A stretch of DNA of 64,000 bases from Serilophus lunatus (lineage: Eukaryota; Chordata; Aves; Passeriformes; Eurylaimidae). Each line of letters starts with the position of its first letter. The stretch's first letter is position 1. Shown piece after piece: positions 1 through 10,255 of this stretch. The notes under the pieces were generated by a model. That model was not told where the DNA came from, did not search any database, and saw nothing but the letters and a program-made list of their open reading frames with translations. The stretch covers positions 16,748 to 80,747 of the forward strand of contig VXBA01002404.1 in NCBI GenBank assembly GCA_013399895.1, in the 5' to 3' direction. Position numbers and translations under genes: made by a program.

Positions 1-270
1 CCAAGCCCCTTTTTTTGTCAAAAAAAACAGGGGGGGGGGGGGGGGTAGGAGGAGAGATGGAGGCATACTCCACCCCCTCCCTGCACAGCGATCAGGGCAG
101 GTCTGCCATCAAGGGCTATCAAATCTCCAGCCGAAAGCCAGTGCCCCCTCTGCCCCCACCCCTGTTGAGGAATTCTGTCCTTGGCTTGGTTCGGTTACCT
201 TTTTCCTTCCTCAGTATACCAGCATCATGGTGGAAACGGAAAAATTTCCCAAAAAGAATCTGAGCCATAA
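1..270. other. Window edge, no gene; G16 run at 30-45
   Basis: The first bases hold a T run, an A run and then an uninterrupted run of 16 G at 30-45. The remainder is moderately GC-rich sequence without a recognisable gene or repeat. The open frame that starts just before the G run only reads through low-complexity sequence and is not credible as a gene. Confidence 0.5.
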
Positions 271-578
271 CAAAAAGATTCCTGGAGAGGGGATATTGAC
301 AAGGGAATGTAGTGACAGGATAAGGGCAAACAGATTTAAACTGAAAGTAGGTTTAGGTTAGATATTAGGAAGAAATTTTTTACTGTGACGGTGTGAGCCA
401 CTGGCACAGGTTGCCCAGAGACCTCATAAATGCCTCAACCTTGGAAGACTTCAAGGCCAGTTTGGATGGGGCTTTGAGCAATCTGAACTAGCGGAAGGTG
501 TCCCTGCCCTTGGCAGGGGGCTTGGAGCTAAATTATCTTTCAGATCCCTTCTTACCCAAATCATTCTATGATTCTGTG
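271..578 (+). mobile_element. CR1 LINE, 5'-truncated 3' end
   Basis: This is the last ~300 bp of a CR1 retrotransposon in plus orientation. The order of landmarks matches other CR1 copies: 'gtagtgacaggataaggg', 'tttaaactgaaagtagg', 'attaggaagaaattttt', 'ggcacaggttgcccagag', 'ttggatggggctttgagca', then the terminal 'attctatgattctgtg'. It corresponds to the end of ORF2 and the 3' UTR. The frame is not usefully open, and the left boundary is approximate because the match fades in A-rich sequence. The same segment recurs at 30.05-30.56 kb. Confidence 0.9.
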
Positions 579-2392
579 TTATTCAAGAAAAAACTCAGCC
601 AACCATTACTATTACCTTACCCTCAGCACAGGAAAGATCTTTTTTTGTTACTGCCCAGGCAGTGCTTTGAAAAACATTAAATATCTTTTAAAATGAGCTG
701 ACACCGAGTGTTTTAAGAACACAGTCATACTGCAAATAACGTACTGTTGACTTTATATTTCCAGCTCTCCATACATTTAAATCTGTTTCACGTATATTCA
801 ATTCGTACCTAGGCCAGTGCAAAGTAAACCTTACAGAACTTATTCAATCTACCTGATAATTTCCAGTTAATATTAATGTTCGGGCATATAGAGCCATAGA
901 AATAAAGGCCAAAAGTGAACTGTTAGGTCATTTAAACTGACTGGTTGCATATCAATGGTGATTATATTTCAGCTGATCCTTTTCATGACTGAACAAAAAG
1001 TTTGCATATGATTACAGCAGATTTTGTTAGAAGTCTTGATCTAAAGCAACAAAAAGTTGAGAAATCAAGTTCTTTTGGAAGAGTATACATCTGCTCCTTG
1101 TTTCATCAGCTTACTATTAATAAATCATATTTTATTTTATCTGGGTTTATTCGGCTTCACACCCAAAAGCTAGTTCTTGCTGTGTCTTTTTTCACTTTTT
1201 GTAAATTCTTTTGTACCAGTCTACTTTCCTTCCCTGGGTATTTATGCATTATGATCACATCACTTCCTTACCCTCCTTTTTAAAAAGCCAAGTAAGCTAA
1301 TTTTCTCAAGTGTTCCACTGATTTGTATTATTTTTGTCTCTCCAACTACTTGACACTTTTTTAAACTCTCTAGAATTATCCTAGACCTTTTTGAAAATAT
1401 GTGCACTAGAATGATCTCATAATTCTAATTAGGGTCTCAACAGGTGCACCTGTGTACTACATTATAGGAGAAAGGGCCAAGGAATGAGCGTGAGCACCAA
1501 TCATCCTCCCTGATGGTTAATTCCTTCCCTGTCTGTGCTTTCTGCTCCTCCAGCCATCTCTCTTCAGGAGAAACCTGAGAATGTGAACCAATCAGTCCAC
1601 CTTCACCCCAGGGCACAGACATCAAATCTGCCTATTTCATAGCATTTCAAGTTTATTGACTTTTGTCTCCACAGCTTCATAATGGAAGATAAAATTGAAA
1701 TTTTTATTTATTTTAATTACTAAAAGACCTTATAGAAGGTTTTATTAGACACCTTTTCAATGTGAAGTTCACGGGTTTTAGGCGAAGTCCGCATTTGTCA
1801 TTTTGAAAGGGCTCCACCTATATGTGGTGGTACTGAGGTACATTTGATGGAGAAGCCACAGATAAGAACCCAGAACTGTCAAATTTCTCTGTTTTTAAGC
1901 CCTATTTTCTACTCTGGAGGTTGATTCTGCAAATTTTATAAGTGGGACTTTTATATTTCCTTTGAAAATATTGATGGAAATGTTGAAAACACTGGTCCTG
2001 CTATTATTATTATGATTTAATGAATTAAAGCAATTCCTTTCAGTGGGCTTTCAACACTGACTACAGTTTTCTTAAGCCTTATTATCCACACAAGTTGAAT
2101 TTTAGTCATTCTGGATAATGATGCTTATTTAAACAGCATGCCAATAGTAGTAAGTTGTTATACACAACTCTACTACATTCCATCTATGTAGCTACAAATT
2201 TCAATCAAATATGTCCACCTGTGGGAACACAAAAGAGCAAGACATAATTTCTATGCCATCATGTGAGGCTGGAATAGCTATTTCCTCTCTTTAATGTGTT
2301 ATTGTTTGTTTCAGCTGTTATTTTATCGCAAACTGTCCCATGCAGGTAGAAACATGTAAACAGAGCTCATGATTTTTCTCTCTCCCCTGCAG
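579..2392. other. No recognisable gene or repeat
   Basis: AT-rich single-copy-looking sequence. Open frames of 60-93 codons at 1002-1283 (plus) and 1437-1625 (minus) show no family signature and are of a length expected by chance. Confidence 0.5.
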
Positions 2393-2462
2393 CTGACAAT
2401 CCTGACCATGAGATTTTTGCTGTGTTCTTCAGCATAGAGTCCTCATCTTTTGCACAGTTCTG
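2393..2462 (+). other. Possible 70-bp exon (spliceable, unassigned)
   Basis: The segment is preceded by a strong acceptor-like tract ('tttttctctctcccctgcag', AG at 2391-2392) and followed by a donor-like 'gtatgt' at 2463. One of its three frames is open throughout and reads DNPDHEIFAVFF followed by SIESSSFAQFW, entering in phase 2. I do not recognise the peptide. An open frame over 23 codons occurs often by chance, so the splice signals carry most of the weight. It could be a coding exon, a non-coding RNA exon or a coincidence. Confidence 0.25.
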
Positions 2463-3449
2463 GTATGTTTCCCATTTTAAAAGTAGAAACAGTAAGTTTG
2501 ATTCCCTCAGGTACCACAGAGAAATTAATCAGTCTCCCGTTCTCTTGATATGTGTTATCATCATGTATATTTGTTAAAACATCAGAATGCTACTATTTCT
2601 GCCACCAAAAACATGGAGTTTTAAACGCAAATTATGAGCTTTGTGTCATCATCATCTACCTGTGACTCTTGAGTGGACAAAATTATTTTCTTACATTTTT
2701 ATTGAGATATGCAGCAGGCGACATTTGAGGATTGTCCCTGTGCTTGGTGTTTAGGGACTCTCTCACGAAAGGTTTCCCATTAGCAGGTGACTTCAGACTA
2801 CAACCTGTTTAAGGTGCTGGCTTTGTGGATTTCTTTCCAAAGTGTCTCAGAGACTATGTACAGGGAGACCTATTATTATGCGATGTGGGACTCTGAGACC
2901 ATGTCCATGACACTGTGGCTTTCCAGAAGTAAACTTGAAGACCCACAGCATGTCTTTTGCAAATTGGCAAATAAGATGCACATATTTAAAAATAAGATGC
3001 ACATATTTAAATCTATTTTTAGTCTAGGAAAAATTCAACCCTGAAAGCGTTCTGTATCATCCCAGCGAGTCTTCCAGTCTTTTCAAGTAAAATTAGCTAA
3101 TTCAGCAAACGTTCAGCTTTCACAGTACAACTCTTTGTATAATCAAAGTTTCTGCTGTCAACCGAAGATCACATTCTTGATGATGATCTCTATGCTGGCA
3201 GATGCTTTTATAACAAACACAGAATAAACTGCATATATTGTGAAGTGTTTTGTCAAGTGTAAATAGTCTGGGCCTAACTATCCGTATAGCAATTGAAAGA
3301 GTACTTGGGTTTGAAAAGCATTTAAACATTTTCAAAAGCATTACTGGGTGTCTCATGACAGAGTGTTTTGGCTTAACTCCAACAGGGAACTATCACACAA
3401 CTGCTCACCTACTCCTGCATCAGAATAGTTCTCATCTGAATCAGAAAAG
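2463..3449. other. No recognisable gene
   Basis: AT-rich sequence with a short tandem duplication (listed separately). Small frames at 2787-3044 (plus) and 3120-3356 (minus) have no recognisable domain. The last part, up to the LTR at 3450, could contain the diverged 5' end of that LTR, but I cannot align it with confidence. Confidence 0.45.
2969..3010. repeat. Perfect 21-bp tandem duplication, two copies
   Basis: A 21-bp unit containing 'aataagatgcacatattta' occurs twice back to back without mismatch (2969-2989 and 2990-3010). The perfect identity suggests a recent slippage or duplication event. Confidence 0.9.
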
Positions 3450-3906
3450 TGAGAAAACTCATGGGTTGAGATAAAGACAGTTAAAAAGGCAAAGCAGATC
3501 TGGATGCACAAGAAAAACAAGGAACTCGTTCACCACTTCCCATGGCAGGCAGGTGTTCAGTCATCCCCAGGAAAGCAGGGCTCCATCATGTGTACGAGTG
3601 ACTTGGAAAGACAAATGTCATCACTCTTTCCCCCACTTCCTCTTTCCCCAGCTTCATATGCTGAGTATGGACAGTTGGGGTCAGCTATCCTGGCTGCGTC
3701 CCATCCTAGCTCCCTGTGAACACCCAGTCTTCTTGCTGGTGAGGTGGAAAGAGAAGCAGAAAAGGCATTAACTCTGTGTAAGCACTGCTCAGCAGTAAGG
3801 AAAACATCCCTGTGTTATCAAGACTGTTTTAGTCACAAATCCAGAGCATAGATCCATACTAGCTACTATGAAGGCAATTAAGTCTACACCAGCCAAAATT
3901 AGCACA
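3450..3906 (+). mobile_element. Avian LTR fragment, family X copy 1
   Basis: A plus-strand copy of the LTR family also seen at 47.1-47.9 kb and, inverted, at 48.0-48.6 kb. Shared landmarks in order are 'aactcatgggttgagata', 'ccacttcccatggcaggcag', 'agcagggct', 'ttggggtcagct', 'gtaagcactgctcagcag', 'tgtgttatcaa' and a 'gccaaaattagcaca' end. The TGTAATGGG-type 5' terminus seen in the other copies is missing, so it is 5'-truncated or too diverged there. The reading frames inside it (3504-3719, 3553-3771) are accidental. The family is an endogenous-retrovirus-type LTR; the precise Repbase name cannot be given from sequence alone. Confidence 0.75.
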
Positions 3907-6900
3907 TACAGTAAACAAGGAAGAATTTCTAACATTACATTTTCATTTTAATGTCCCGTAAGAATATTTCAATTGATTTTTCTTGATTGATTTTCAGCCT
4001 TAACTCAACAGATACTCTTACCCGTGTATAAAGTCAGTTTCATTTATCTACTGTCCCACGGCACTCAATGCTGAGCCTGCTGGTGATTTACAGTTGTGCA
4101 AAATGTAAGTAAAAAAGTAGTCACAATACTTGCCATTTGCACCTCCCTTAACTACCAGAAATAATAGTGTCAAAATGTAAGTAATAAAGAATCATAAGCA
4201 TCATGCCCTTCCTTTCTAAATGACAGAATAAACATGTTGTGTCTTGAGTGCTCCTCTAAATTTGGGAAGCCTTCTGTTCAGTCTAATTACTCCAAAATTC
4301 CCTGGAGTTAACCATCATGATTCTCACAGAATTTTGTAATTCTGTATAACACAGAAATTATTGACTGCTTTTCCCTCAAGGATGTTCTTCTAATCTCAGT
4401 TTTTATTACCATTTGATCCTAGATATTTAATCATCCTAGAATGTTACACATAGAGGAAAAGACCTTTAAAAGACAACACTTGCTGTATTGATTCTACAAA
4501 AGCAAAGGAGGAAAGAACATAACTTATCAAGTAGACTCAGAAGACAATATAAACACAAGAGCCAACACATTCTCTTTACTACTGGAAAAAGCTATAGGCA
4601 AGCATCTGGGAGACATTAAGAGATAAACACTTTATAGTGCATAGTGCCGTGTATCCATTCCATGGCCTTACACTTTATGATGTTATCAAACAAAATGTTA
4701 CAAGCAGAGCAGAAACCAGCTAATTTGGCACTTGGCCAAGAGAATCCCAAGGAGCCCAAAGCTACTGCAGGAAGTGGTATTAGCAATTCATGACATGACA
4801 TTTTATTTTGAGCAAGCAAATAAAATTGTCATCAGTATATGAAGCAAAAATCAGTTTCTGGGAACTTACTCAAAGCAAGAGGCTTATCTTAGCACCAGCT
4901 TAGCTAAATATTTTCTGCCTATGCAAATTTTCACAACTTTTCAAGGAGGCATCAGTTCACATCAGTTCTTATCAAAATATTCATGTGCAGTAGGGTCAAA
5001 TTGATAAAAGTTGTACAAAAAATGAATATGTATTTTGATACACTGTATTTATAAAATATTGTGCTGGTGCACAGTGGAATCCCTTTTCATATGTGATAAA
5101 ATACAAAAGATTTAGTGTCTGGTTACCTTCAACAAAAATTTTGAACACATGAAGGAAAACTGAGCTAATAGATGGTCTATTCTGATTTAATATTGCAATA
5201 TTTTTGACTAAAATAAATTTTTTTAACATTTACATTTTCTTCACTCAAAACAATTCTGATTGATCATCCATAAATTTTAGAGAAGGGAAGTTGGCTTCGC
5301 TGAAAAATGTCAATAGCTTGGTATTTTTTCTGCCGAATGATACATTTAAAATATCGATAAAATGATTCTTAGTCTTTTGCACAGTTATCCAGATCCAAAG
5401 TATCTAGCCAGTACATGCAAGATCAAAATTCAAGATCTTTTCTTGCTTTTGATGTCTAGGCCCGCTGTTCAGACAAATGTTTTTATTCTTGTTTTTTGGA
5501 ACATTCTTCAAAGGGTTGTTGTCTTCCATGTATGACATGAATAGTCACGAGCCAGAAAATGAATTTAATGCTCATACTGATAGCGGAAAGTCTATTCTAA
5601 GAGCCAGTTGTTGAAAGATCTCACTTAACATCTTGCTGTAGAAGAGAGGAACCTTCATTCATCTCACCTTTAAATAGGAATGGGATGCAGTTCATCCTAC
5701 TAGACTTAACTGTGCATGACAAAAATGCAGCATGCAGTTCACCTACAATTCATTGTCTAAACACATATATCAATATATGACCTAGGAAATTAAGTTCCCA
5801 TTTACTTCAAAGGAAATCATATCTAATATAGAAAGTGAACCTGTAGTGTGGTTCAGACTAATTCCTCAATTACAAAACTAAAAAATAATTACTTATCTAC
5901 CACTCTTCTTGTCATTTATCTTCCAAGATCTCTCATCACCATGTTATTTGCACTAATTCACTCAAAAGACTGCTGTGTTTCCGTTTCAAGATCTTCAACT
6001 ATGAATCTATTTGAAAAGGTAATTTGGATGAAATTCTTGCAATTCATTAATGCTTCACTGTTAATTGCTTTGGATTCACTTCTCACAATTGGCTGAAAAG
6101 AATACAGATAAACCTTATAATGAGGGTTTTTTTAACTTACACTTTCTTCTAGAGATCGTAAGCAGAGATTAATTTGATATAGTGCTTTATATGGTTAGTG
6201 GAAGTAAATGACAGCTTGCTAAGGCATGCTAAGATGGATTTGATATTAATTTGAATTGGGGGGGGTTATTAGTTTATTCACTGGCTTATTAGCAAAAAAG
6301 ACGACAATAAAACTGGGGGATGAAAGTCTGACAATGCCATGTTATCTGACAACTACTTAAAGGATAAAATCAGAGCTTTCTCGTCCGATAATATTTCTTT
6401 GTAACTATTAAATGAAATAAAGAGTCTGTTTAAGAGCAATACAACAAAAAAAAGCTCAGCCATGATGATCGTACTGAGAACATTTCACATATTATTTGTG
6501 GTTTTGTTAAAGGCAATCATAGCTGAGTCTGATATCTTTTAATGCTAGTGTTATCAAAAAGAATCCTTTAACACAGTTTGATTATATGGTAGCTGAGCAG
6601 TCTATCAGTAATAGGTTTAATGATGTCTTTTGACAGTCTTATATAACCACCTCATTTGATCAGGGCATATTCCCAAACTAAAGCATTTATAGAAAGACTT
6701 TGCCTCCTTGTTCCAACTTGTTTACTTTCATTTAATCACAGTTTCCTTTTCAATTGCATTTTTTCTCTCTTTGGGATGCTTGCCATTTTTGTTAATACTC
6801 AGTACATCTTGCCTCTTATATCTAGTTTCTTCTTATAGATACTGCTTTTGACATTATGTCAATGACTACATTCAAAGGTTTGTTTCCTTTGTCTTTAAAA

Positions 6901-7679
6901 ACTTATTTTCATTTTACTACTAAAAGACTTATTACTAACATTTTATAGACTTAAATTCTCTTTTTGTATTATTTCAGCATAAGTTGTTATTGCAGGGTTT
7001 GTGTATTATGTGATAACAGACTAATTTATTGTTTTTTCTATGACTTGTTGACAAATCCTATTTCCACTTCATCATAGATGAACACAGATAGCTTGGCCTT
7101 AATGCTTTGAAAATAAAATAAGTTGGTAATTGCCTTGAAAAACTATTATTCATTTAAATTTTCATTTTTAAAAGGACGAAAAAAAAACCCCTAAAAACCA
7201 AACCAAATCAACCAAACAAACAAACAAAAGCAGATCAGATCATTTCAAGTGTTTCAAGTTTGAATGCTTATATAAAACTGAAAGGATTCCTCTTATTTCT
7301 TAGGGTATAGTGCATATGTTCATGGTTCCCTTTCTTCCTTCCCACAGCTGATCTCAGAAGTTTTATTCTTTGCTTGTCTAATTCTTTTATCTTATATATT
7401 CACCAATAAGTGCTTTCTAATTTGTCTTCTTAATTTTCTCATTCAAAGATGGAAGTTTTTTCAAAATGTAACCAAATGAATTGGCTAGAAAATTTCAATA
7501 CTATGGTAAAAAAAGCCCCTCATTACAAAAACATCTAATTATCCATCTTTAAAACTGAAATTAGAGAGGCAAAATTACAAGTTTTCAGTTAAGGCATAAT
7601 CAGAGGACACATTTGTGGCCTCAGTGAGAGCACTATGTGATGAGCATTCAGAGGATTTGAGTCCTGCTTCATCTTCTTT
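3907..7679. other. Long AT-rich stretch, nothing recognised
   Basis: About 3.8 kb of AT-rich sequence. All open frames are under 90 codons and lack any known motif. The only structured feature is the A/C-rich tract at 7186-7228. Confidence 0.55.
7186..7228. repeat. A-rich CAAA-type simple repeat
   Basis: Low-complexity tract of As interrupted by single or paired Cs that settles into 'caaacaaacaaacaaa' at its right end. It may be a decayed poly(A) tail or plain microsatellite; no retroelement body could be assigned on its left. Confidence 0.7.
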
Positions 7680-7784
7680 GTAAACAGAGAAGGGTTGGTG
7701 GGTGACATGATGGTTGGAGGCCATCTTGGGCGAAACAACTGCAAAATTGAACAAGATTTCAATCCTTGGAGAAGTAAGGAGAGA
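7680..7784 (+). mobile_element. Outer (host) CR1 fragment, left half
   Basis: This matches the region of CR1 ORF2 between the endonuclease and the reverse transcriptase ('gatggttggaggccatcttg' and 'atccttggagaagtaaggag'). It stops abruptly at 7784 where a different part of CR1 begins. Its continuation resumes at 8765, so I read it as the left half of an older element split by the insertion at 7785-8764. The left boundary is approximate. Confidence 0.75.
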
Positions 7785-8764
7785 GGTTCAGTGTTGGGAC
7801 TGGTTCTTTCAATATCTTTATTGATGATCTGGATGAGGGGATGGAATCAATTATTAGTAAGTTTGCAGATGACACCAAGCTTGGAATGAGTGTCGCTCTG
7901 TTAGAGGGAAGGAGGGCTCTGCAGAGAGACCTTGACAGGCTGGATAGATGGGCTGAGTCCAATAGCATGAGGTTTAATAAATCCAAGTGCCGAGTTTTGC
8001 ACTTTGGCCGCAATAACCCCATGCAGAGCTATAGGCTGGGGTCGGTGTGGCTGGAGGATGCCCAGGCAGAGAGGGACTTGGGAGTGCTGGTTGATAGGAA
8101 GTTGAATATGAGCCAGCAATGTGCCCAGGCGGCCAAGAAGGCCAATGGCATCCTGGCCTGCATCAAGAATAGTGTTGCCAGTAGGACCAGAGAAGTTATT
8201 CTTCCTTTGTACTTGGCACTGGTTAGGCCACAGCTCAGGTACTGTGTCCAGTTCTGGGCCCCTCAGTTTAAGAAAGGTGTTGAGTAGCTGGAATGTGTCC
8301 AGAGAAGGGCAACGAGGTTGGTGAAGGGGCTGGAGCACAAGCCCTATGAGGAGCGGCTGAGGGAGCTGGGGTTGTTCAGCCTGGAGAAGAGGAGGCTCAG
8401 GGGTGACCTTATTGCTGTCTATAACTACCTGAAAGGAGGTTGTAGTCAGGCGGGGGTCGGTCTCTTCTCTCAGGCTCCCAGTGACAGGACGAGAGGACAC
8501 AGTCTTGGGCTGCATCGGGACAGGTTTAGGTTGGATATCAGGAGAAACTCTGTCACAGTGAGAGCGATCTCCCACTGGAATGGACTTCCAAGGGGGGTGG
8601 TGGAGTCGCCGTCCCGGGATGTGTTTAAGGATAGGTTGGATGTTGAACTTAGTGGTATGGTTTAGATGGTATAGATGTTAGACTGATGTTGTATTGGTTG
8701 TTAGCCAAGGTAAAGGTTGGATTTGATGGTCTCTACGGTCCTTTCCAACCTTATTAATTCTGTG
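7785..8764 (+). mobile_element. CR1 LINE, 5'-truncated, nested inside another CR1
   Basis: Begins within reverse-transcriptase motif B (encoding GSVLG) and runs through the FADDTKLG motif C, the C-terminal part of ORF2 and the 3' UTR ('aaaggttggatttgatggtc') to a 3' end near 8764. Plus orientation. The 3' part resembles the copy at 34.0-35.0 kb more than those at 0.3 and 30 kb: both encode the 'LKGGCSQ' segment and share 'gtggtggagtc'. This suggests one subfamily. The element is flanked on both sides by pieces of another CR1, showing nested insertion. Confidence 0.92.
7808..8665 (+). pseudogene. CR1 ORF2 reverse-transcriptase C-terminal part, broken
   Basis: The reading frame starts FNIFIDDLDEG, passes the RT catalytic motif FADDTKLG, then SKCRVLHFG, LVRPQLRYCVQFWAPQF, ERLRELGLFSLEKRRLRGDL and LKGGCSQ, and ends at 8665. 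The family protein is an ORF2 endonuclease/reverse transcriptase that copies CR1 RNA at the target site. This copy is dead. It lacks the endonuclease and RT motif A. Motif B lies in a different frame because of a 1-bp deletion near 7806, and there is an in-frame TAG at 8285-8287. Otherwise the frame is open for ~285 codons, indicating moderate age. No promoter is expected. Confidence 0.9.
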
Positions 8765-9112
8765 TGTAACTTCCCTAGGGAAGACTCTGGTCTGTTTAGG
8801 AGCCTGGTTCAGAGAGTTCTTTGACAGACAGACCTGAATGGCAAAGGGAAGGAAGACTTGGCAATTTTCAAGAAGCAAATCTTAAAGACATAGGAGCAGG
8901 TTGTCCCCATGTGCTGAAAAATGAATTGATAGGGAAGACTGTCTTGGCTGAAGAGAGCTTTGGCTAAAACACAGGGGGGAAAAAAAAAAAAAAAAGGGGT
9001 GTATCTTTTTTGGAAGAAGAGTCAGGCAACTCAGGAGGACTACAAGGTTGTTGTAATGTTATGCAGGGAGAAAATTAGAAGGGTCAAAGTCCAACTAGAA
9101 CTTAATCTTGTT
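8765..9112 (+). mobile_element. Outer (host) CR1 fragment, right half
   Basis: Continues the element interrupted at 7784. Landmarks are 'aggagcctggttcagag', 'ttcaagaagcaaatcttaaa', 'gcaggttgtccccatgtgc', 'ggcaactcaggaggactaca' and 'gggagaaaattagaaggg'. One frame encodes QATQEDYK and LCREKIRR, typical of the CR1 ORF2 segment upstream of the RT domain. About 20-25 bp expected between the halves are missing, so target DNA was lost at the insertion. The match ends near 'ccaactagaacttaatct'. Confidence 0.8.
8980..8995. repeat. A16 homopolymer within CR1 ORF2 relic
   Basis: An uninterrupted run of 16 A inside the right half of the outer CR1, where related copies have a short lysine-coding A-rich stretch. 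It is an expansion by slippage and not a poly(A) tail, because CR1 sequence continues on both sides. Confidence 0.8.
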
Positions 9113-9705
9113 GATGAGCTTCTTAAAATTTTCTTATCATTAAATTAATTTAAATTAAAAAATATCTGAAAAATAAGCCACCAATATCAAAATTTGCTGA
9201 CGGTTGCTGATTTTAAAAGGATTGTTTTAGGTTTTGTGTAGGAGAGCTAAGCTTTTTTTCTGTTGAATATAATTTAATAGGAATCATACATACATCTGCC
9301 TACTCCAAAATTACTTTAATACAAAGGAGACAGACTTGTTTAAGACTCATTTTTAAGCATTTCTTAAAAATATGTTTTTAAATAATTATGAACTCTTTCA
9401 GTGTGTTATGCATTTAAGGCCAAATTTGCAAACATGTCTGTCTGCACCCTTATACAAACATGTGCATAAGTACATCTTAATAGCTAACATCTGACAATGC
9501 CAGTTTCTGCCTGGAATTTTGTATCATGCAACTGAGAGGTTTCAGCAAGCAGTAGAAAATTCTACAGCTTTCAGTGTATAATACTGATTTTGCAGAAGTG
9601 ACCCTTGCAATACCTCTGAATTTTAAGATTCTTTCTCAGTGGTTTGAACCACTAGGAGGCACAATAATGATGAAAGACTGAATAGATTCAACAGAAAACA
9701 ACAGG
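9113..9705. other. No recognisable gene
   Basis: AT-rich sequence between the CR1 cluster and the minus-strand candidate unit. Nothing recognised. Confidence 0.5.
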
Positions 9706-10150
9706 TTTATTTTTGTAGGGCTCTAAAGACCTTATAGAATCCCCAGACACAAACAAAATACACATACAATAGAAAACCTGACAATGTTATGCAAGAAAAG
9801 AAAAGAAAACAAACTGCTCCTCAAAGCCAGCTGGTGGGCTGAGGAGCAGAGGGAGGAAAAGGAACGCCACCTCGATGATGGTAATCTCCCAGTGCTCGGA
9901 GCCTCCTGCAAGACAAAAAAAATTAAAAGCACTCCCCTCAGAGACACCCAAGGGGACAGATACCACTTGTGCTTTGACTGGTGGTCTCTGGATACCTCGG
10001 ATGGAGGTCTGATGGCGCCACGCTGCTGCCTGTGCCGAGGGAGGTGAGAGGAGGTGAGCCGCATGGTCAGGGAGCGGGGAGGAGGGAAGCTGTGCCTCTC
10101 TCAGTTCAGGAGAAAGCCAAAAGAGAGGCAGGACTTGTGTGTCTTTTATG
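9706..10150 (-). other. Possible short minus-strand transcription unit or long LTR part
   Basis: On the minus strand a TATA-like CATAAAAG sits at 10150-10143 and an AATAAA signal at 9711-9706, about 435 bp apart. A 110-codon open frame lies between them, its stop about 20 bp before AATAAA. A donor-like 'gaggtatcc' near 9992 and an acceptor-like 'ttttgtcttgcag' near 9908 also exist. The unit is bordered upstream by the GC- and CpG-rich block at 10256-11075. Two readings are possible: a compact host or retro-derived transcription unit, or R/U3 of a long LTR. I searched the edges by eye for TG...CA ends with a target duplication and found none, so I cannot decide. Confidence 0.3.
9732..10064 (-). 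CDS. Hypothetical 110-residue ORF, unassigned
   Basis: Starts with MRLTSSHLPRHRQQRG, a basic N-terminus, and ends with a hydrophobic stretch rich in F, L, V, I and C (residues about 83-110) that could form a C-terminal membrane anchor. The ATG at 10064 is about 80 bp downstream of the TATA-like element and the stop is close to AATAAA, which is the main reason to list it. Two overlapping frames of similar length (9787-10275 minus, 9784-10047 plus) exist in this GC-rich sequence, so chance openness is a serious alternative. No family recognised. Confidence 0.15.
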   Translation of the reverse strand: MRLTSSHLPRHRQQRGAIRPPSEVSRDHQSKHKWYLSPWVSLRGVLLIFFVLQEAPSTGRLPSSRWRSFSSLCSSAHQLALRSSLFSFLFLHNIVRFSIVCVFCLCLGIL

Positions 10151-10255
10151 CCCTGGAAGTCCTGCAGGAATTCAGCGTCTTCTTCCTGGCCAGGCTGTCC
10201 TCCTATTGTCTGGTGGCTTTGGGCTCCTCCCTTTTCTGAGACCCTCACTCTGAGC

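Noticed and set aside
7901..8575. 224-codon minus-strand open frame
   Set aside because: It is exactly antisense to the CR1 ORF2 C-terminal region, and its openness follows from CR1 codon composition. No protein signature.
8980..8995. Poly(A) tail of a retrocopy
   Set aside because: CR1 coding-region sequence continues on both sides of the run, and CR1 elements do not end in poly(A).
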